Part shown: positions 7,069 through 18,600 of the stretch, in pieces | Layout of the letters: each line of letters begins with the position of its first letter | Position numbering within the stretch: position 1 is the first letter of the stretch | From: an uncultured Coriobacteriaceae bacterium | GTDB taxonomy: Bacteria > Actinomycetota > Coriobacteriia > Coriobacteriales > Eggerthellaceae | Length of the DNA stretch: 20,841 bases | Reading direction: 5' to 3' | NCBI GenBank assembly: GCA_900550385.1 | Contig: URRZ01000030.1 | Coordinates: 1-20,841 of the forward strand | Made by a program: the position numbers and the translations under genes | The notes under the pieces: model-generated | The model's input: the letters and a program-made list of their open reading frames with translations, nothing else | Database searches by the model: none | Told to the model about the DNA's origin: nothing

Positions 7069-7356
7069 ATGAGCTTGAAACCGCTGGGCGATCGCGTCAT
7101 CGTCAAGGCCGACGAGGCCGAGCAGACCACCGCATCGGGTCTGTACCTGGCAAGCGACGCCAAGGAGAAGCCGCAGACCGGCGAGGTCATTGCCGTCGGC
7201 GAAGGCAAGCTGGACAAGGACGGGAACCATCTGCCCATGCCCGTGAAGGTCGGCGACAAGGTCATCTACGGCAAGTACGGCGGAACCGAGGTCCACTACG
7301 GCGGCGAGGATGTGCTGATCCTGCGCGCCGACGACATCTACGCCATCTGCGAGTAA
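7069..7356 (+). CDS. groES: Co-chaperonin GroES
   Basis: GroES forms the heptameric lid on the GroEL folding chamber in the cytoplasm. The 95-residue length is standard. The beta-barrel start is PLGDRVIVKADEAEQ, the mobile loop that touches GroEL is TTASGLYLASDAKEKPQ, then GEVIAVGEGK, and the sequence ends with GTEVHYGGEDVLILRADDIYAI. The ATG at 7069 is preceded by an imperfect purine-rich site (AAAGGCAGG). It is the first gene after the CIRCE operator and lies 62 nt before groEL. Confidence 0.98.
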   Translation: MSLKPLGDRVIVKADEAEQTTASGLYLASDAKEKPQTGEVIAVGEGKLDKDGNHLPMPVKVGDKVIYGKYGGTEVHYGGEDVLILRADDIYAICE

Positions 7357-7418
7357 CCCCGCGTCATCGAGATCCGGCACCACGCCGACACTTCATCTGA
7401 AAGGACTGGCAAAACATC

Positions 7419-9053
7419 ATGGCAAAAGACATCAAGTTCGAAGCCGACGCCCGCAGCGGCCTTGCCGCCGGCGTCCATAAGCTGGCCGACGCCGTCAAGG
7501 TGACGCTTGGCCCCAAGGGCCGCTACGTCGCCCTGGAGAAGTCCTACGGCGCCCCGCTGATCACCAACGACGGCGTGACCGTCGCCAAGGAGGTCGAGCT
7601 GGAGAACCCCGTGGAGAACATGGGCGCCCAGCTGGTCCGCGAGGTCGCGGTCAAGACCAACGACGTCGCCGGCGACGGCACCACCACCGCCACCCTGCTG
7701 GCCGACGTCATCGTGAGCGAGGGCCTGCGCAACGTCACCGCCGGCGCCGACGCCCTGGGCATCCGCCGCGGCATCCAGAAAGCCACCGACGCCGTGGTCG
7801 CCGCCATCAAGGCCGACGCCACCCCGGTCGAGACCCAGCAGCAGATCGCCAACGTCGGCACCATCTCCGCCGGCGATGCCGAGATCGGCGAGAAGATCGC
7901 TGAGGCCATGGAGAAGGTCGGCCATGACGGCGCCATCTCCGTGGAGGAGAACAACCAGAGCTTCGACCTGGAGCTGGAGATCGTCGAGGGCATGCAGTAC
8001 GACCGCGGCTACATCTCCCCCTATATGGCCACCGACATGGAGAAGATGGAGGCGTCGCTGTCCGACCCCTACATCATGCTGACCGACCAGAAGATCAGCA
8101 ACGTCCAGGACATGGTGCCCCTGCTGGAGTCCATCATGCGCTCCGGCCGTCCGCTAATGCTCATCGCCGAGGACGTCGAGGGCGAGGCGCTGGCCACCCT
8201 GCTGCTGAACAAGCTGCGCGGCACGCTGAACGTCGTCGCCGTGAAGGCCCCCGGCTTCGGCGACCGCCGCAAGCGCATCCTGGAGGACATCGCCGCCGTC
8301 ACCGGCGCGCAGGTCATCGACAAGGACTTCGGCATGACCATCGCCGATGCCACCGTCGAGATGCTGGGCCACGCCAAGTCCGTCAAGGTGAACAAGGATA
8401 GCTTCCTCATCGTCGACGGCGCCGGCGACAAGCAGGCCATCGACGACCGCATCAACCAGATCAAGAACGAGCTGGAGCACACCGACTCCGACTTCGACCG
8501 CGAGAAGCTGCAGGAGCGCTTGGCGAAGCTGTCCGGCGGCGTCGCGGTGCTGAAGGTGGGCGCTGCCACCGAGTCCGAGCTGAAGGAGAAGAAGTCCCGC
8601 ATCGAGGACGCCCTGCAGGCGACCCGCGCGGCCGTAGAGGAGGGCATCGTCGCCGGCGGCGGCGTGGCCCTGGTGGACGCCCTGCCCGCGCTGGATGCCG
8701 TCGAGGTCTCCGACAAGGACGAGGAAGTGGGCGTCGGCATCATCCGCAAGGCCCTGGAGGCCCCGATGCGCGCCATCGCCGAGAACGCCGGCTACGAGGG
8801 CAGCGTCGTCGTGGAGCATGTGAAGGGCATGGCCAAGGGCGAGGGCCTGAACTGCGCCACCGGCGAGTACGGCAAGATGATCGAGATGGGCGTGAACGAC
8901 CCCGTCAAGGTCACCCGCACCGCCCTGCAGTCCGCTTCCTCCGTGGCCGCGCTGATCCTCATCACCGAGGCCACCATCAACGAGATCCCCAAGGATCCCG
9001 ATCCGGCCGCTGCCGCTGCCGCCGCAGCCGCCGGTGCCGGCGGAATGTACTAA
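7419..9053 (+). CDS. groEL: Chaperonin GroEL (60 kDa)
   Basis: GroEL forms the double-ring ATP-driven folding chamber. The 544-residue protein is full length. The equatorial domain begins AKDIKFEADARSGLAAGVHKLADAVKVTLGPKGR; the ATP site has NDGVTVAKE and GDGTTTATLL. The apical domain runs roughly 190-375 with the KAPGFGDRRK segment, and the chain returns to the equatorial domain with GGVAVLKVGAATE and EGIVAGGG. The C-terminus is an Ala-rich run ending GAGGMY rather than a long GGM repeat. An AAAGGA ribosome-binding site precedes the ATG at 7419. It is cotranscribed with groES under CIRCE/HrcA control. A hairpin cluster starts 11 nt after its stop. Confidence 0.99.
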   Translation: MAKDIKFEADARSGLAAGVHKLADAVKVTLGPKGRYVALEKSYGAPLITNDGVTVAKEVELENPVENMGAQLVREVAVKTNDVAGDGTTTATLLADVIVSEGLRNVTAGADALGIRRGIQKATDAVVAAIKADATPVETQQQIANVGTISAGDAEIGEKIAEAMEKVGHDGAISVEENNQSFDLELEIVEGMQYDRGYISPYMATDMEKMEASLSDPYIMLTDQKISNVQDMVPLLESIMRSGRPLMLIAEDVEGEALATLLLNKLRGTLNVVAVKAPGFGDRRKRILEDIAAVTGAQVIDKDFGMTIADATVEMLGHAKSVKVNKDSFLIVDGAGDKQAIDDRINQIKNELEHTDSDFDREKLQERLAKLSGGVAVLKVGAATESELKEKKSRIEDALQATRAAVEEGIVAGGGVALVDALPALDAVEVSDKDEEVGVGIIRKALEAPMRAIAENAGYEGSVVVEHVKGMAKGEGLNCATGEYGKMIEMGVNDPVKVTRTALQSASSVAALILITEATINEIPKDPDPAAAAAAAAAGAGGMY

Positions 9054-9063
9054 GCCGCCAACC

Positions 9064-9090
9064 GTGAAAAAGGGACAGTCGCTTTTTCAC
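9064..9090. repeat. REP-like palindrome, GGGAC core (cassette copy 1, hairpin 1)
   Basis: The arms GTGAAAAA and TTTTTCAC flank a GGGACAGTC core. It is nearly identical to the elements at 3688-3715 and 19530-19556, and is the first of three hairpins in the cassette after groEL. Confidence 0.85.
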
Positions 9091-9099
9091 GCTACGATC

Positions 9100-9130
9100 G
9101 ATGGGGAAGGGACGGATCCCTTTCCCCATC
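9100..9130. repeat. REP-like palindrome with changed arms (cassette copy 1, hairpin 2)
   Basis: GATGGGGAAGGGA pairs with TCCCTTTCCCCATC with one bulged T. It keeps the GGGACGGAT core but has different arms from hairpin 1, and both arms have changed together so that pairing is kept. Confidence 0.75.
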
Positions 9131-9145
9131 CCGTTGATCTGCGAA

Positions 9146-9175
9146 GAGGGCCGACGGAGCGATCCGCCGGCCCTC
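9146..9175 (+). terminator. GC-rich hairpin, likely groESL terminator (cassette copy 1, hairpin 3)
   Basis: A 13-bp stem with one A/C mismatch (GAGGGCCGACGGA against TCCGCCGGCCCTC) and a GCGA loop is followed by ATTTT. The same 30 bases occur exactly at 19614-19643, where no T-tract follows. The first two hairpins lie between it and groEL. Confidence 0.6.
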
Positions 9176-9401
9176 ATTTTGCGCTCGGGAGCGTTTCTGG
9201 TCGAAAGGGCGCGTCCCGATCGAAAGGGGCGAAGCCGACGCGCCTGCCCGAAGGCGCGGGCGGCCTGCCGGCGATTAGCGCGCTATGGGCGAGGCGACGG
9301 CTCCCTGCAAAACGGCAGTGCAGGTGCTCTCTTGCAGACTCGCCCGCCCCGCGAGATTTTACATTTCCAAAAACAGCTCTCCATCTGGTAAAACTCCAAG
9401 C

Positions 9402-9430
9402 TTTACACCCAGCTTACCTCGACCTTAAAT
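9402..9430 (+). promoter_or_regulatory. Candidate promoter of the giant surface-protein gene
   Basis: TTTACA at 9402-9407 and TTAAAT at 9425-9430 are 17 nt apart, in a locally AT-rich patch. Transcription from here would give a leader of about 220 nt before the ATG at 9657. Confidence 0.45.
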
Positions 9431-9484
9431 ACCCTTTTCCTGTTTCTTACACGGCAGGGATACCGTTTCCGACGTATGTTTTTT

Positions 9485-9521
9485 GGCCGTGCGGCGCCTG
9501 CGAGACGGTGCCGCCGTGCCG
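9485..9521 (+). other. Strong hairpin in the leader of the giant gene
   Basis: The inner 8 bp pair CGGCGCC-type bases (with one G-U) around an 8-9 nt loop; a 3-nt internal bulge and 3 more pairs follow. It lies between the predicted promoter and the start codon and could be part of a regulatory leader. It does not match a riboswitch family I recognise. Confidence 0.4.
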
Positions 9522-9656
9522 ATCGAAGCAGCCCGGTTCGAGTCCTCTGCCATGCATGCGCGACGGAGGGATCGGGACGCGGGCGCACGGCGGCGCGATC
9601 AGAACGCAGGACGTTGCCGCCGCAACGAAGGCAAAGCGAATGGGAAGAGGTGGGGA

Positions 9657-12600
9657 ATGGAGGAACAGGAAGAAAGCGGCTTTTCGCGCGGCTTCCGCGC
9701 CGTGCTGGCTGCCGTTTTGGCCTTGGCGCTTTCGCTGCCCGTCGAAGGGATTGCCTCCCAGAGGGCGTATGCGGATGAGGACGATACGCAAAGCGGCGAT
9801 ACCTCGGGCACGGTCGGGTCGGCGGCGGAGGCCTCCGATGCGCGGGCGCTCGGTTCCGATGGCGACGAGATCAGGATCGCCGTGCTGTCCGACACGCACT
9901 ACTACCCGCTCAACTACGTGAGCGACTGCGAGGACTACCGAACCTACGTGGGCGGCGATCCCAAGATGCTGGAGGAGTCGGGCTCCATCCTGGATGCCGC
10001 GCTGCAGATGGTGCGCGAGGACGCCCCCGACATCCTGGTGGTGTCGGGCGACCTGACCAAAGACGGCGAGAAGCTGGGGCACGAGCAGCTTGCCGAGCGC
10101 TTCCAGGCAATCGAGGACGAAACCGCCACCGAGGTGTTCGTCATCAACGGCAACCACGACGTGTTCAACTACGAGGACTCCTGCACCTTCGAGAACGGCT
10201 TGAAAGAGTCCGCCGAGACCACCACGGCAGACGATTTCCGTCAGATCTACGCGAACTTCGGCTACAACGGCGACTACGAGGCCGAGTACTTCACCAATCC
10301 CAACCACGGTGCGGGCGAGATCGCGGGCGAGCTGTCCTACGCGGTCGATCTGGGCAACTTCACCCTTGTGGCCGTCGATTCGGGCCGCTATAGCCCCGAT
10401 GCCGGAACGGGCTACGACTCCAACGAGCACATCACCGCGGGCCGCGTGGACGACGACCTGCTGCCGTGGGTGGTGGAGAAGACGCGGGAGGCCGAAGCCG
10501 AGGGCGACACGGTGATCGGCATCATGCACCACGGCTTGGTGCCGCACTTCTCCATGGAGGATCAGATCCTTTCGGAGTACGTCGTCGATAACTGGAGGGA
10601 CACCGCGACCGCGTTCGCCGATGCGGGCATGCGCTACATCTTCACCGGGCATATGCACGCCAACGACATCTCCCAGTTCACCTCCAACGCCGGCAACACC
10701 ATCACCGATCTCGAGACCGGGTCGCTGGCCTCGTGGATGAGCCCGGTGCGCTCCGTCACGCTGACCAAAGGGGAGGCGCTCGATGACGGCACGGCGCGCA
10801 CCCAGGAGAGCTTCTCCGTTTCCAGCGAAAGCGTCAAATCCATCAGCTTCAAGGACCATACCGGCGCGGTCACGCAGATCGATGATTTCAAGTCGTACAC
10901 GCAGCAGAAGCTCTATCCCGAGACGCTGTTCAACAACATGGCCAACGGCATGCTGCGGCCAATCCTGCAGGAGATCGGCGAGCAGGGCATCCGCCCATGG
11001 CTTGCCGAGAACCTGCCCGAGGTCGATATCGATGCGCTGATCCTCGACGCGGTTCCGGGCCTGCTGGAAGGCGGCATGGACATCGAGCTGGGAACGGGCA
11101 TCGGCCGCGTGCATGTGGAATACCGCAACGGCGGCATCCAGCTCCAGCCTTCCGGGACAGCCGGCCTCATCGGCGACATGACCATCACCGACGCCCAGAT
11201 CCTCCGTTTGGTGGACGATGTGCTGGGCAAGGTCGAAGCGCGCTACATCGACGACCCCGACTGGCTGCTCCAGCAGGTCGACGACATCGTCACCAAGGTG
11301 TCGAACACGGGCGTCGATTCGCTGACCGCCGAGGAGCATACCATCTACGATCTGGTGTTCGTATGTTTGACCGGTCATTACGCCGGATGCGAGAACCCGC
11401 CGTCATGGGTTGGGGACGCCCTCGCCTACATCGAGCAGGGCGATATCATCACCGAGCTGATCGATGGGCTCCTCGACGACCTCATGCCGGTCGTGGACGA
11501 CATCCTCTCGAACACTTCCATCGACACGGGTATCGCCTTCTCCGGCCTGTGGAAGACCGCCATCGATTCCGTCACCGATGACGGGAACCTGAAGGCGACG
11601 CTCGAGACGTTCGGGTTCGGCGAAACCGAGATCCGCGGCCTCGTCGAAAGCCTCATCAACGAGTACATGAGCCCGAGCTTCCTCACCGGCATGGGCTCGC
11701 TTGTCTCCGAGATCGCCGGCTCGATGCTCTACGACTCGAACTTCACCGACGACGCGATCGATTCCGGCGCTCCCGTGACCATCACGTTCGACGGCAGCGC
11801 CACCGCCCCCGAGCCGTCGGTCGACAACGGGCTTCTGCCCACGCAGGTGACCATGACTCTGGGCGATGACGCCTGGACCGAGCGCAACTTCCGCTGGTAT
11901 ACCGGGACCAACGTCGCTTCCGGAACGGTGCAGGTGGCGACGGACGGCAGCTTCGCCGAGGGGAGCATCGTCGCCGAGGTCCAGGCTGCTTCCGAGCAGG
12001 TGACAAAACCCAAGACGCAGCTGAACCTGGGGCTCGTCACCACGTACGGCACCCAGCAGGCGGCCAAGCACTCCGCCAGCGTGGACGGCCTCCAGCCCGG
12101 CACGACCTACTGGTATCGCGTGGGCGACAAGGAGGCGGGCTACTGGAGCGACGTCTTCCAGTTCGTCACGGGGGATGCCGCCGACACCGACGAATCGTTC
12201 ACCTTCATCAACGTGAACGACTCCCAGGGCATGGTGGAATCCGACTACGACGTCTACAAGAACACGCTCGCGCAAGCGGATGGCACGTTCCCCGGCGCCG
12301 CGTTCACCGTGCACGGGGGCGACTTCGTGGACGACGGCGCCAACGAGGACTACTGGACCTGGGCGCTCGACGACGAGAACGGCGTGGCGCAGGGCATGTC
12401 CATGACGCCCGCCGCCGGCAACCACGAGGCGAAAAGCGATGTGGAGGGCATCACCGACGCGAACCCCATCGTGTCGCACTTCAACCTGGCGAACGTGCCG
12501 GCGGGGCAGGACCTGTCTACGGGCGTGTACTACTCCTACGTGTACAAGAACGCCACGTTCGTCGTGCTGAACACCAACGATCTGGCCGCCGACGAGTCGC

Positions 12601-15600
12601 TGTCGCAGGCGCAGTACGATTGGGCGTACAACACGCTTGCGGGCGCCGACACGGAATGGAAGATCGTGCTCATGCACAAGTCCCCCTATTCCAACGGGCC
12701 GCACCAGTCCGACAGCGACGTGGCGGCGATCCGCTCGCAGGTCGACGCGCTTGCCGCCGCCTGCGACGTGGACTTGGTGCTGTCCGGCCACGACCATGTG
12801 TACAACCGCACGCCGTTCCTCATGCGCGGCGAGGAGCAGGACGTCGACATCGAGACGCAGACCTACAAGGGCGCCAACTACGAGACGGCGCTCAATCCCA
12901 ACGGCACGGCGTTCGTCATCGCCGGCACTTGCGGTGTGAAGAACTACGCGCAGACGCCGTCGGCGAGCATCCCGAGCAAGGTCGCGCTCGACCTCTCGGT
13001 TCCGGTGTATTCCGGCATTACCATCGACGGCGACCACCTGTACTACCAAGCATACAAGGTCGACGGCGGCAGCTCGAGCCTGGTCGACAGCTTTGCCATC
13101 TCCAAGTCGGAAGACGATGTGCCCGCCTGGAAACAGGTCGAGGACATGATCGCGAGCCTGCCCGAGCAGTCCGACGTGACGACGGCGGACGAGGCGGCTA
13201 TCACGACAGCACGCGCAGCTTACGACGAGCTTTCCGCTGAGGACAAGGAGAAGGTCTCGAATTACGACAGGCTCGTTGCCGCCGAGCGCATGCTTGCGTT
13301 GCTGCAGAGCGTTGCCGGCAAGCGAACGGTGACGGCGAGCAACGACGACGATTTCTACGAAGCGCTGGCCGATTCGTCCGTGGGCACCATTCTCACGCAG
13401 GGTACCATCGAGTTCGACGAGGGCGGCCTGTTCGACGATGGCACGCGCGAGCTCTATGTCAGGCACGACGTGGTCGTCGGCGGAACGGGCACGCTGCGCT
13501 ACTGCCGCTTCCATGTGGAAAGCGGCGCGACGCTCGTGCTGAAGGACTCCGTCTACGTCAACGACACGCGCTCGCAGGGCTCGTTCTACGACGCGCTCAA
13601 CCCGGTTGAGGTGAATGCGGGCGGAACGCTCATCACGCAAGACAGCGTGTCGTTGCGCACCGAGTACGGCACGGGCGGCTCCGATGAGGGCGTCGCGGTG
13701 AAGCTCATGGGTTCGGGCGCGACGGCCATCCTGGGTAGCAATGGCACCTATTGGGGCTCCGAGGCGGCGGTGCTTTCCACCGTTTCGGGCACGACGCTCG
13801 TCATAAACGACGGCACCTACAACGCCAAGAACAACAACCGCGTCGTTATCGACACGCACGGCGATGCCACCGTCAACGGCGGCACGATTTCCAGCATGTG
13901 GATATCGGGCACGCTGCGGGTCAACGGCGGCACCTTCGAGCATCAAGATTCCGCTTCCAGCGATTGGACCCCGTTGGCGGTTTCCGGGGGCAACGCCTAT
14001 ATCACCGGTGGCGAGTTCAAGACCTATGGCGGACGCGACGGCAACGCTTCCATCAAGCTGGAAGGCGGCGCCAAGCTGCATATTCTCGCGAGCAACAACG
14101 ACAACGTGAAAATCGGCAGCACGAACGCCTACGTGGGCTCGCCTTCGACGGACAACTACAAGGACGTCAAGCTCGGTTACACGAAGGCGAATGGCTGGAA
14201 CGCCTCCCAAGACGGCGTCTACCGCGTCGATGGCGCCGTGAGTGCAAGTTCGGTGGAAGACATCGCCGCACTCGATGCCTTGCGAATGGACACCAGCGAC
14301 GTTTCCGATAACGGCAACTATATGACCACGGTGCTTCCGGACGGCACGAGCACGGTGTTCGGCAAGTACTGGCTCTATGGCGACAGCAGCGGCAAGGGCG
14401 CGCCGTCGGGCTCGGGCATCATCGGCTCTGGCGACGTGATCGTCTATGGCCCGGTGCGCACTATCCAGAACAACCCGGTTACGGGCGTGACCATCGACGG
14501 CGAGACAAAGCGCGTGATCGACCTCAACCAGGAAGGCGCTGGCACGCTGCGCCTGAACGGCTACACTACGCCAGCCAACGCGTTCGACAACGGCATCAAC
14601 TGGAGCTCCAACAACGAGCAGACGGCCTCTGTCACGGCGTCTGCTGGCCAAGGCGTCGTCACGGTGAAGCAGGCGGGCGGCGCGAACATCACCGCCACGT
14701 CCGCATCCAATCCGAGCGCTTCCGCGACGGTTGAGGTCATCGCCGTGAAGCCGGTGCTCGAGGGCCCCGATGAGCTCGACGAGGAGACGGACGAGGCGAC
14801 GTTTGCGGCAGGCAAGGGCTTCGAAAGCGACGCATACGACAGCCGCCTTTCCTTCAAGTACTCGGTGAGCGACGGCACCGTCGCCTCCATCGACGAGGAA
14901 ACCGGCCTTTTGACCAAGCTCAAGGCGGGCAACGTGAAGGTGGTCGCGACGCTGTATCTTGACGGGGAGCCCACCGGCATCGAGGTGGAAAAGGACATCG
15001 TGTGCAAGATGAAGCCCGAGGTCTCCATCGACGACGTGAACGCGCTGCTCGACGTGCAGGTGACCGATGCCAACGAGGCGATGGCGAGTCAGCACGTCGC
15101 GCAGACGTTCGAGGCGCTGATCGAGAACTCCGAGGGCGCAAGCGGCGCCTACGTCATCGGCGAAGTCTATTCCGAGGACGAGCCGGCGGCTAACGTTCTC
15201 GAAGGTGCCGCGCGCCTGTTCGGCTTGGAGAGGGCTGACAAGATCTGGAAAGCCGACGTGACCGTTCAGTCGGCACCCTACATAGCGGCGTTCGACAAAG
15301 CGCTGCAGCTTCCCAAGGGCACGCATACGGTTGAAGGAGATGCGTCCAAGACCGTGACGCTGGTGTGGAGCGATGGGGACCCGTCCGCCAACGCGGCAGC
15401 CGGCTGGACGCTGACGGATCCGGCCGCCACGCCGATGGCGTTCGAGGCAAAGTGCACGAGCCACACCGTGAGCTTCGCGTATGTGGGCGCGCCCAGCACC
15501 GTGACGGTGCCCGATCCCGCTGCCGTGCTTTCGGGCAGCACCTACGAGCCCGGCAAGCCGGCCGCCATCGATCACTATGAGTTCGAGGGTTGGTTCACCA

Positions 15601-18600
15601 ACCAGGAGTGCACGGCAAACTATGATCCCCAGAAGCCGGTGAGCGGCGACATCACGCTGTATGGCAAGTGGGTGCCCGATACCTTCACGGTGAGCTTCGA
15701 CGCCGATGGCGACGGGCTTGCCGACGATGGCATCGACAGCATCGAGGTCGCCTACGGCAGCGCCTATGGCACGCTGCCCGAACCCGACGCCGTGGAGGGC
15801 AAGAGCTTCCAGGGTTGGTATTTGGGCGAAAGCCTGGTGACCGAGGAGAGCATCGTCGCCATCACCGAAGACGCGATGCTCTCCGCGAAGTGGTCCGACA
15901 AGGCCGTGATCGAGATCACTGCCGACGAGGGCAACGCGAAGTACGTCTACGACGGTTCCGGTCACGGCTTCGCCTTCACGAAAGCGCCTGACGACGGCAT
16001 CGAGGGCTTCACGGTGGAGTACTGCCCGGCCGGCTCTGCCGACGATGCGGCATGGACGACCGACACGCCCGTGAACGCCGGCTCCTACGACGTGCGCGTG
16101 ACGCGCGACGAGGACGGCGCATACGCTAAGTTCGAGCAGGTTTTCGCTGGCGGCGTGGTCATCGCCAAGGCCGACCAGAAGGCGCCGACGACGCTCTACA
16201 CTGCGGGTTGGGGCTCTCTCAAGGTCACCGTGCAGCCATATGAGGGCGCGTACGAATGGAGCGCCGACGAGGACTTCAAGACGGGCGTTGCCGACGTGGC
16301 CGACTACGGCTTCACGCTGAACGATTCGGGCACCTGGTACGTGCGTGCCAAGTCCGACGCCAACCACAACGCAGGCGCAGTCAAGGCTGTCACCATCGTC
16401 AAGGTGACCTACGACGACAACGACGGCGTCGAGGGCGCCGACGAGACGGAAAACGCCGTTTTCTCCAAACCCGAAGGCTCGGCCGCCCCGTTCTACTTGA
16501 TGGCGGCAAAGCAGGCGGTCGGCAACGGCAACCTGCCGCAGGTTGCCTGGAATGGCCGTGAATTCGTGAAGTGGGCAAAGCCCGACGGCAAGGAGTTCAA
16601 GGCGACGACTTCGGTCTCCGAGGACATCACCGTCAAGGCCGAGTGGAAAGAGAACGTTCCGGCGGCGCCCGATTCCGGCGACATCGCCGAAATCGAGGGA
16701 ATTTCCGTCACGCTGAACGGCGTCAACGAGCTCAACGGCGACGAGGGCAACAAGAGCCATCCGGACATGACTTTTGCCGCTGCGGGTGAAAACGTACAGC
16801 CGCTGATCGCCGAAGGGTTCACGGTGGGCACGGTCGCCGATGAGGACGGCACTTGGACGGTTCAGGTGATCCTCGATGCCCAGAAATACCTGGATGCCTA
16901 TGCTCGGATGGGCACCCCGGCGTACGGCACGCACTATTTCGCCAAGAGCACGGAAGACGGCAAGCGCTCCTTCGAGCTCGTCTACGACAAGGGGACTGAG
17001 AGCTGGCAGCTTGCCGAGGGCGAGAAGCCTGCATACGGCTTCGACATCACCTGCCTGACGCTGCGCCCGGCTGCTGCGGAAATCTATACCGGCGGCACGA
17101 ACGAGAACGGCGGTCACTTCATCGACCAGTATGTCGTCGACGGGCAGGGCGAGGTCTATGCCATCGACGACCTCAATGCGCTGCTCGACGAGGGCGTGAC
17201 CGCTTCGGTCAAGTACTACGATGCCGACGGCGGGGAGGTGGAAGACGACACCGTGCCCGGCGAGTACACGGCGCGCATCGACATCGAGGGCACGCCGCAG
17301 GTGCGAACCGGCGGCGAATTCGACGAGACGGTGAACGTGAACGTGGGCGGAGAGGCGTACACCTTCGCACTCGAACCCTCCCAGCTCGTCATTCGCAGCG
17401 TGTCCGACACCGATGACGCCGAGCGGGGCGACTTCAACGTCGACCTGGTCGATGCCGACGATGTCGATGCCGTCAAGGCGGCGCTGGATGCGGCGCAAGG
17501 CGGCGTGGTCGCGGCTCTGAACGGCGGCACGACCATCTACTTCAACGGCAACGAGGACGTCCCGGTTGCCGACACGTCCGACATCACGCTGTTCTCCGAC
17601 AACCTCCTGCCGGGCCAGCGCGAGGGCGAGCTGATCGCCCGCGCCAACGAGAAGCTCGGTGCGGGAACGGTGGGTGAGCATTACGACTTCCAGTACCTCG
17701 ACTTGGTCGACCAGCAGCAATCCAACGCGTGGGTGAGCTCGTCTGCCGGCACCAAGGTGTTCTGGAAGATCCCGGACGGCGCCGACCCGGAAAGCGTGAA
17801 GGTTATCCACTTCAAGGGCCTGCACCGCGATTACGAGGCGGATGACGAGGAGGTTTCCGGGCTCATCGCAGCCAGCGAGGTCGAGGCCATGGAACTCGCC
17901 GAAGGCACTGCGGATGACGGCTACGTGAGCTTCACGGTGCCGGCTTCCGGGTTCAGCCCGTACCTGATGGTGTGGGAAGAGAAGGGCTCGCAGCCGACGC
18001 AGCAGTACACGGTGACCTTCGACGCGTCGCCGGGCGCGCTGGATGCCGGATACGATTCCTCGGTCACCGTGACGGCGGGCGGCACGATCGCAAGCCTGCC
18101 CACGGCCAGCCGCACTGGCTACGAGTTCGGCGGCTGGACGGCGAACGGAGCCGCGTTCGACAGCGCCACTCCGGTGAACGGCAACGTCACGGCTACCGCC
18201 GTATGGACGCCTAAGCAGTACGAGGTGACGCTCGATGCGCAGGGCGGCACCTTCTCGAACGGCGGCGACTCCCTTGCGGTGCAGGCGACCTACGATGCGA
18301 CGTTGCCCGCTTTCGAGCAACCCCAGCGAGCCGGCTGGAGCTTCGAGGGGTGGTTCACCGAGGCGACCGGCGGCACCGAGGTGGCGGCGGGCTCGCTGTA
18401 CCAGACGGCAGGGGCCTCCACCTACTATGCGCATTGGGCGCCTGTCGCCGCCGAGCAGGTGGACGTGACCTTCGATGCCGGAAAAGGCTCATTCGATGGC
18501 GGGGCATCTACCGCCACGGTGAAGGTGCCCAAGGGCGGTACGCTCAGCGAGGGCGATCTGCCGGAGGCATCGCGCGCGGGGTTCGCGTTGGAAGGCTGGT

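Larger units (their letters stand above)
9054..9656 (+). other. 603-nt intergenic region: hairpin cluster plus long leader
   Basis: No credible gene lies here; open frames read from it are by-products of the GC bias or of the repeats. The first part (9064-9175) holds three hairpins in a row. The second part (9287-9345) has nested inverted repeats, with GGGCGAG and CTCGCCC closing a 59-nt unit. A promoter-like pair follows at 9402-9430, and then a leader of about 220 nt with a strong hairpin at 9485-9521. Confidence 0.7.

Noticed and set aside
9526..9556. GGTTCGAGTCC, like a tRNA T-loop
   Set aside because: The flanking bases do not form a T-stem, and no anticodon arm or full acceptor stem can be drawn around it.
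9034..9921. Open frame running across the groEL end, the hairpins and the start of the giant gene
   Set aside because: It encodes the repeat elements in translation (KKGQSLFH) and Arg-rich sequence; there is no ribosome-binding site or family match.
13320..17400. Middle of the giant gene seemed to use more A/T-ending codons, as if acquired separately
   Set aside because: Spot checks show only a small shift (about 3-5 of 20 codons against 1-2 of 20), too weak without a full count.
11403..18434. A 2343-codon open frame on the minus strand, opposite the giant gene
   Set aside because: The product is a low-complexity mix rich in Arg, Val, His, Gly and Asp with no domain, signal or motif. Such frames arise opposite G/C-ending codons in high-GC genes. 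The plus strand has clear domains.
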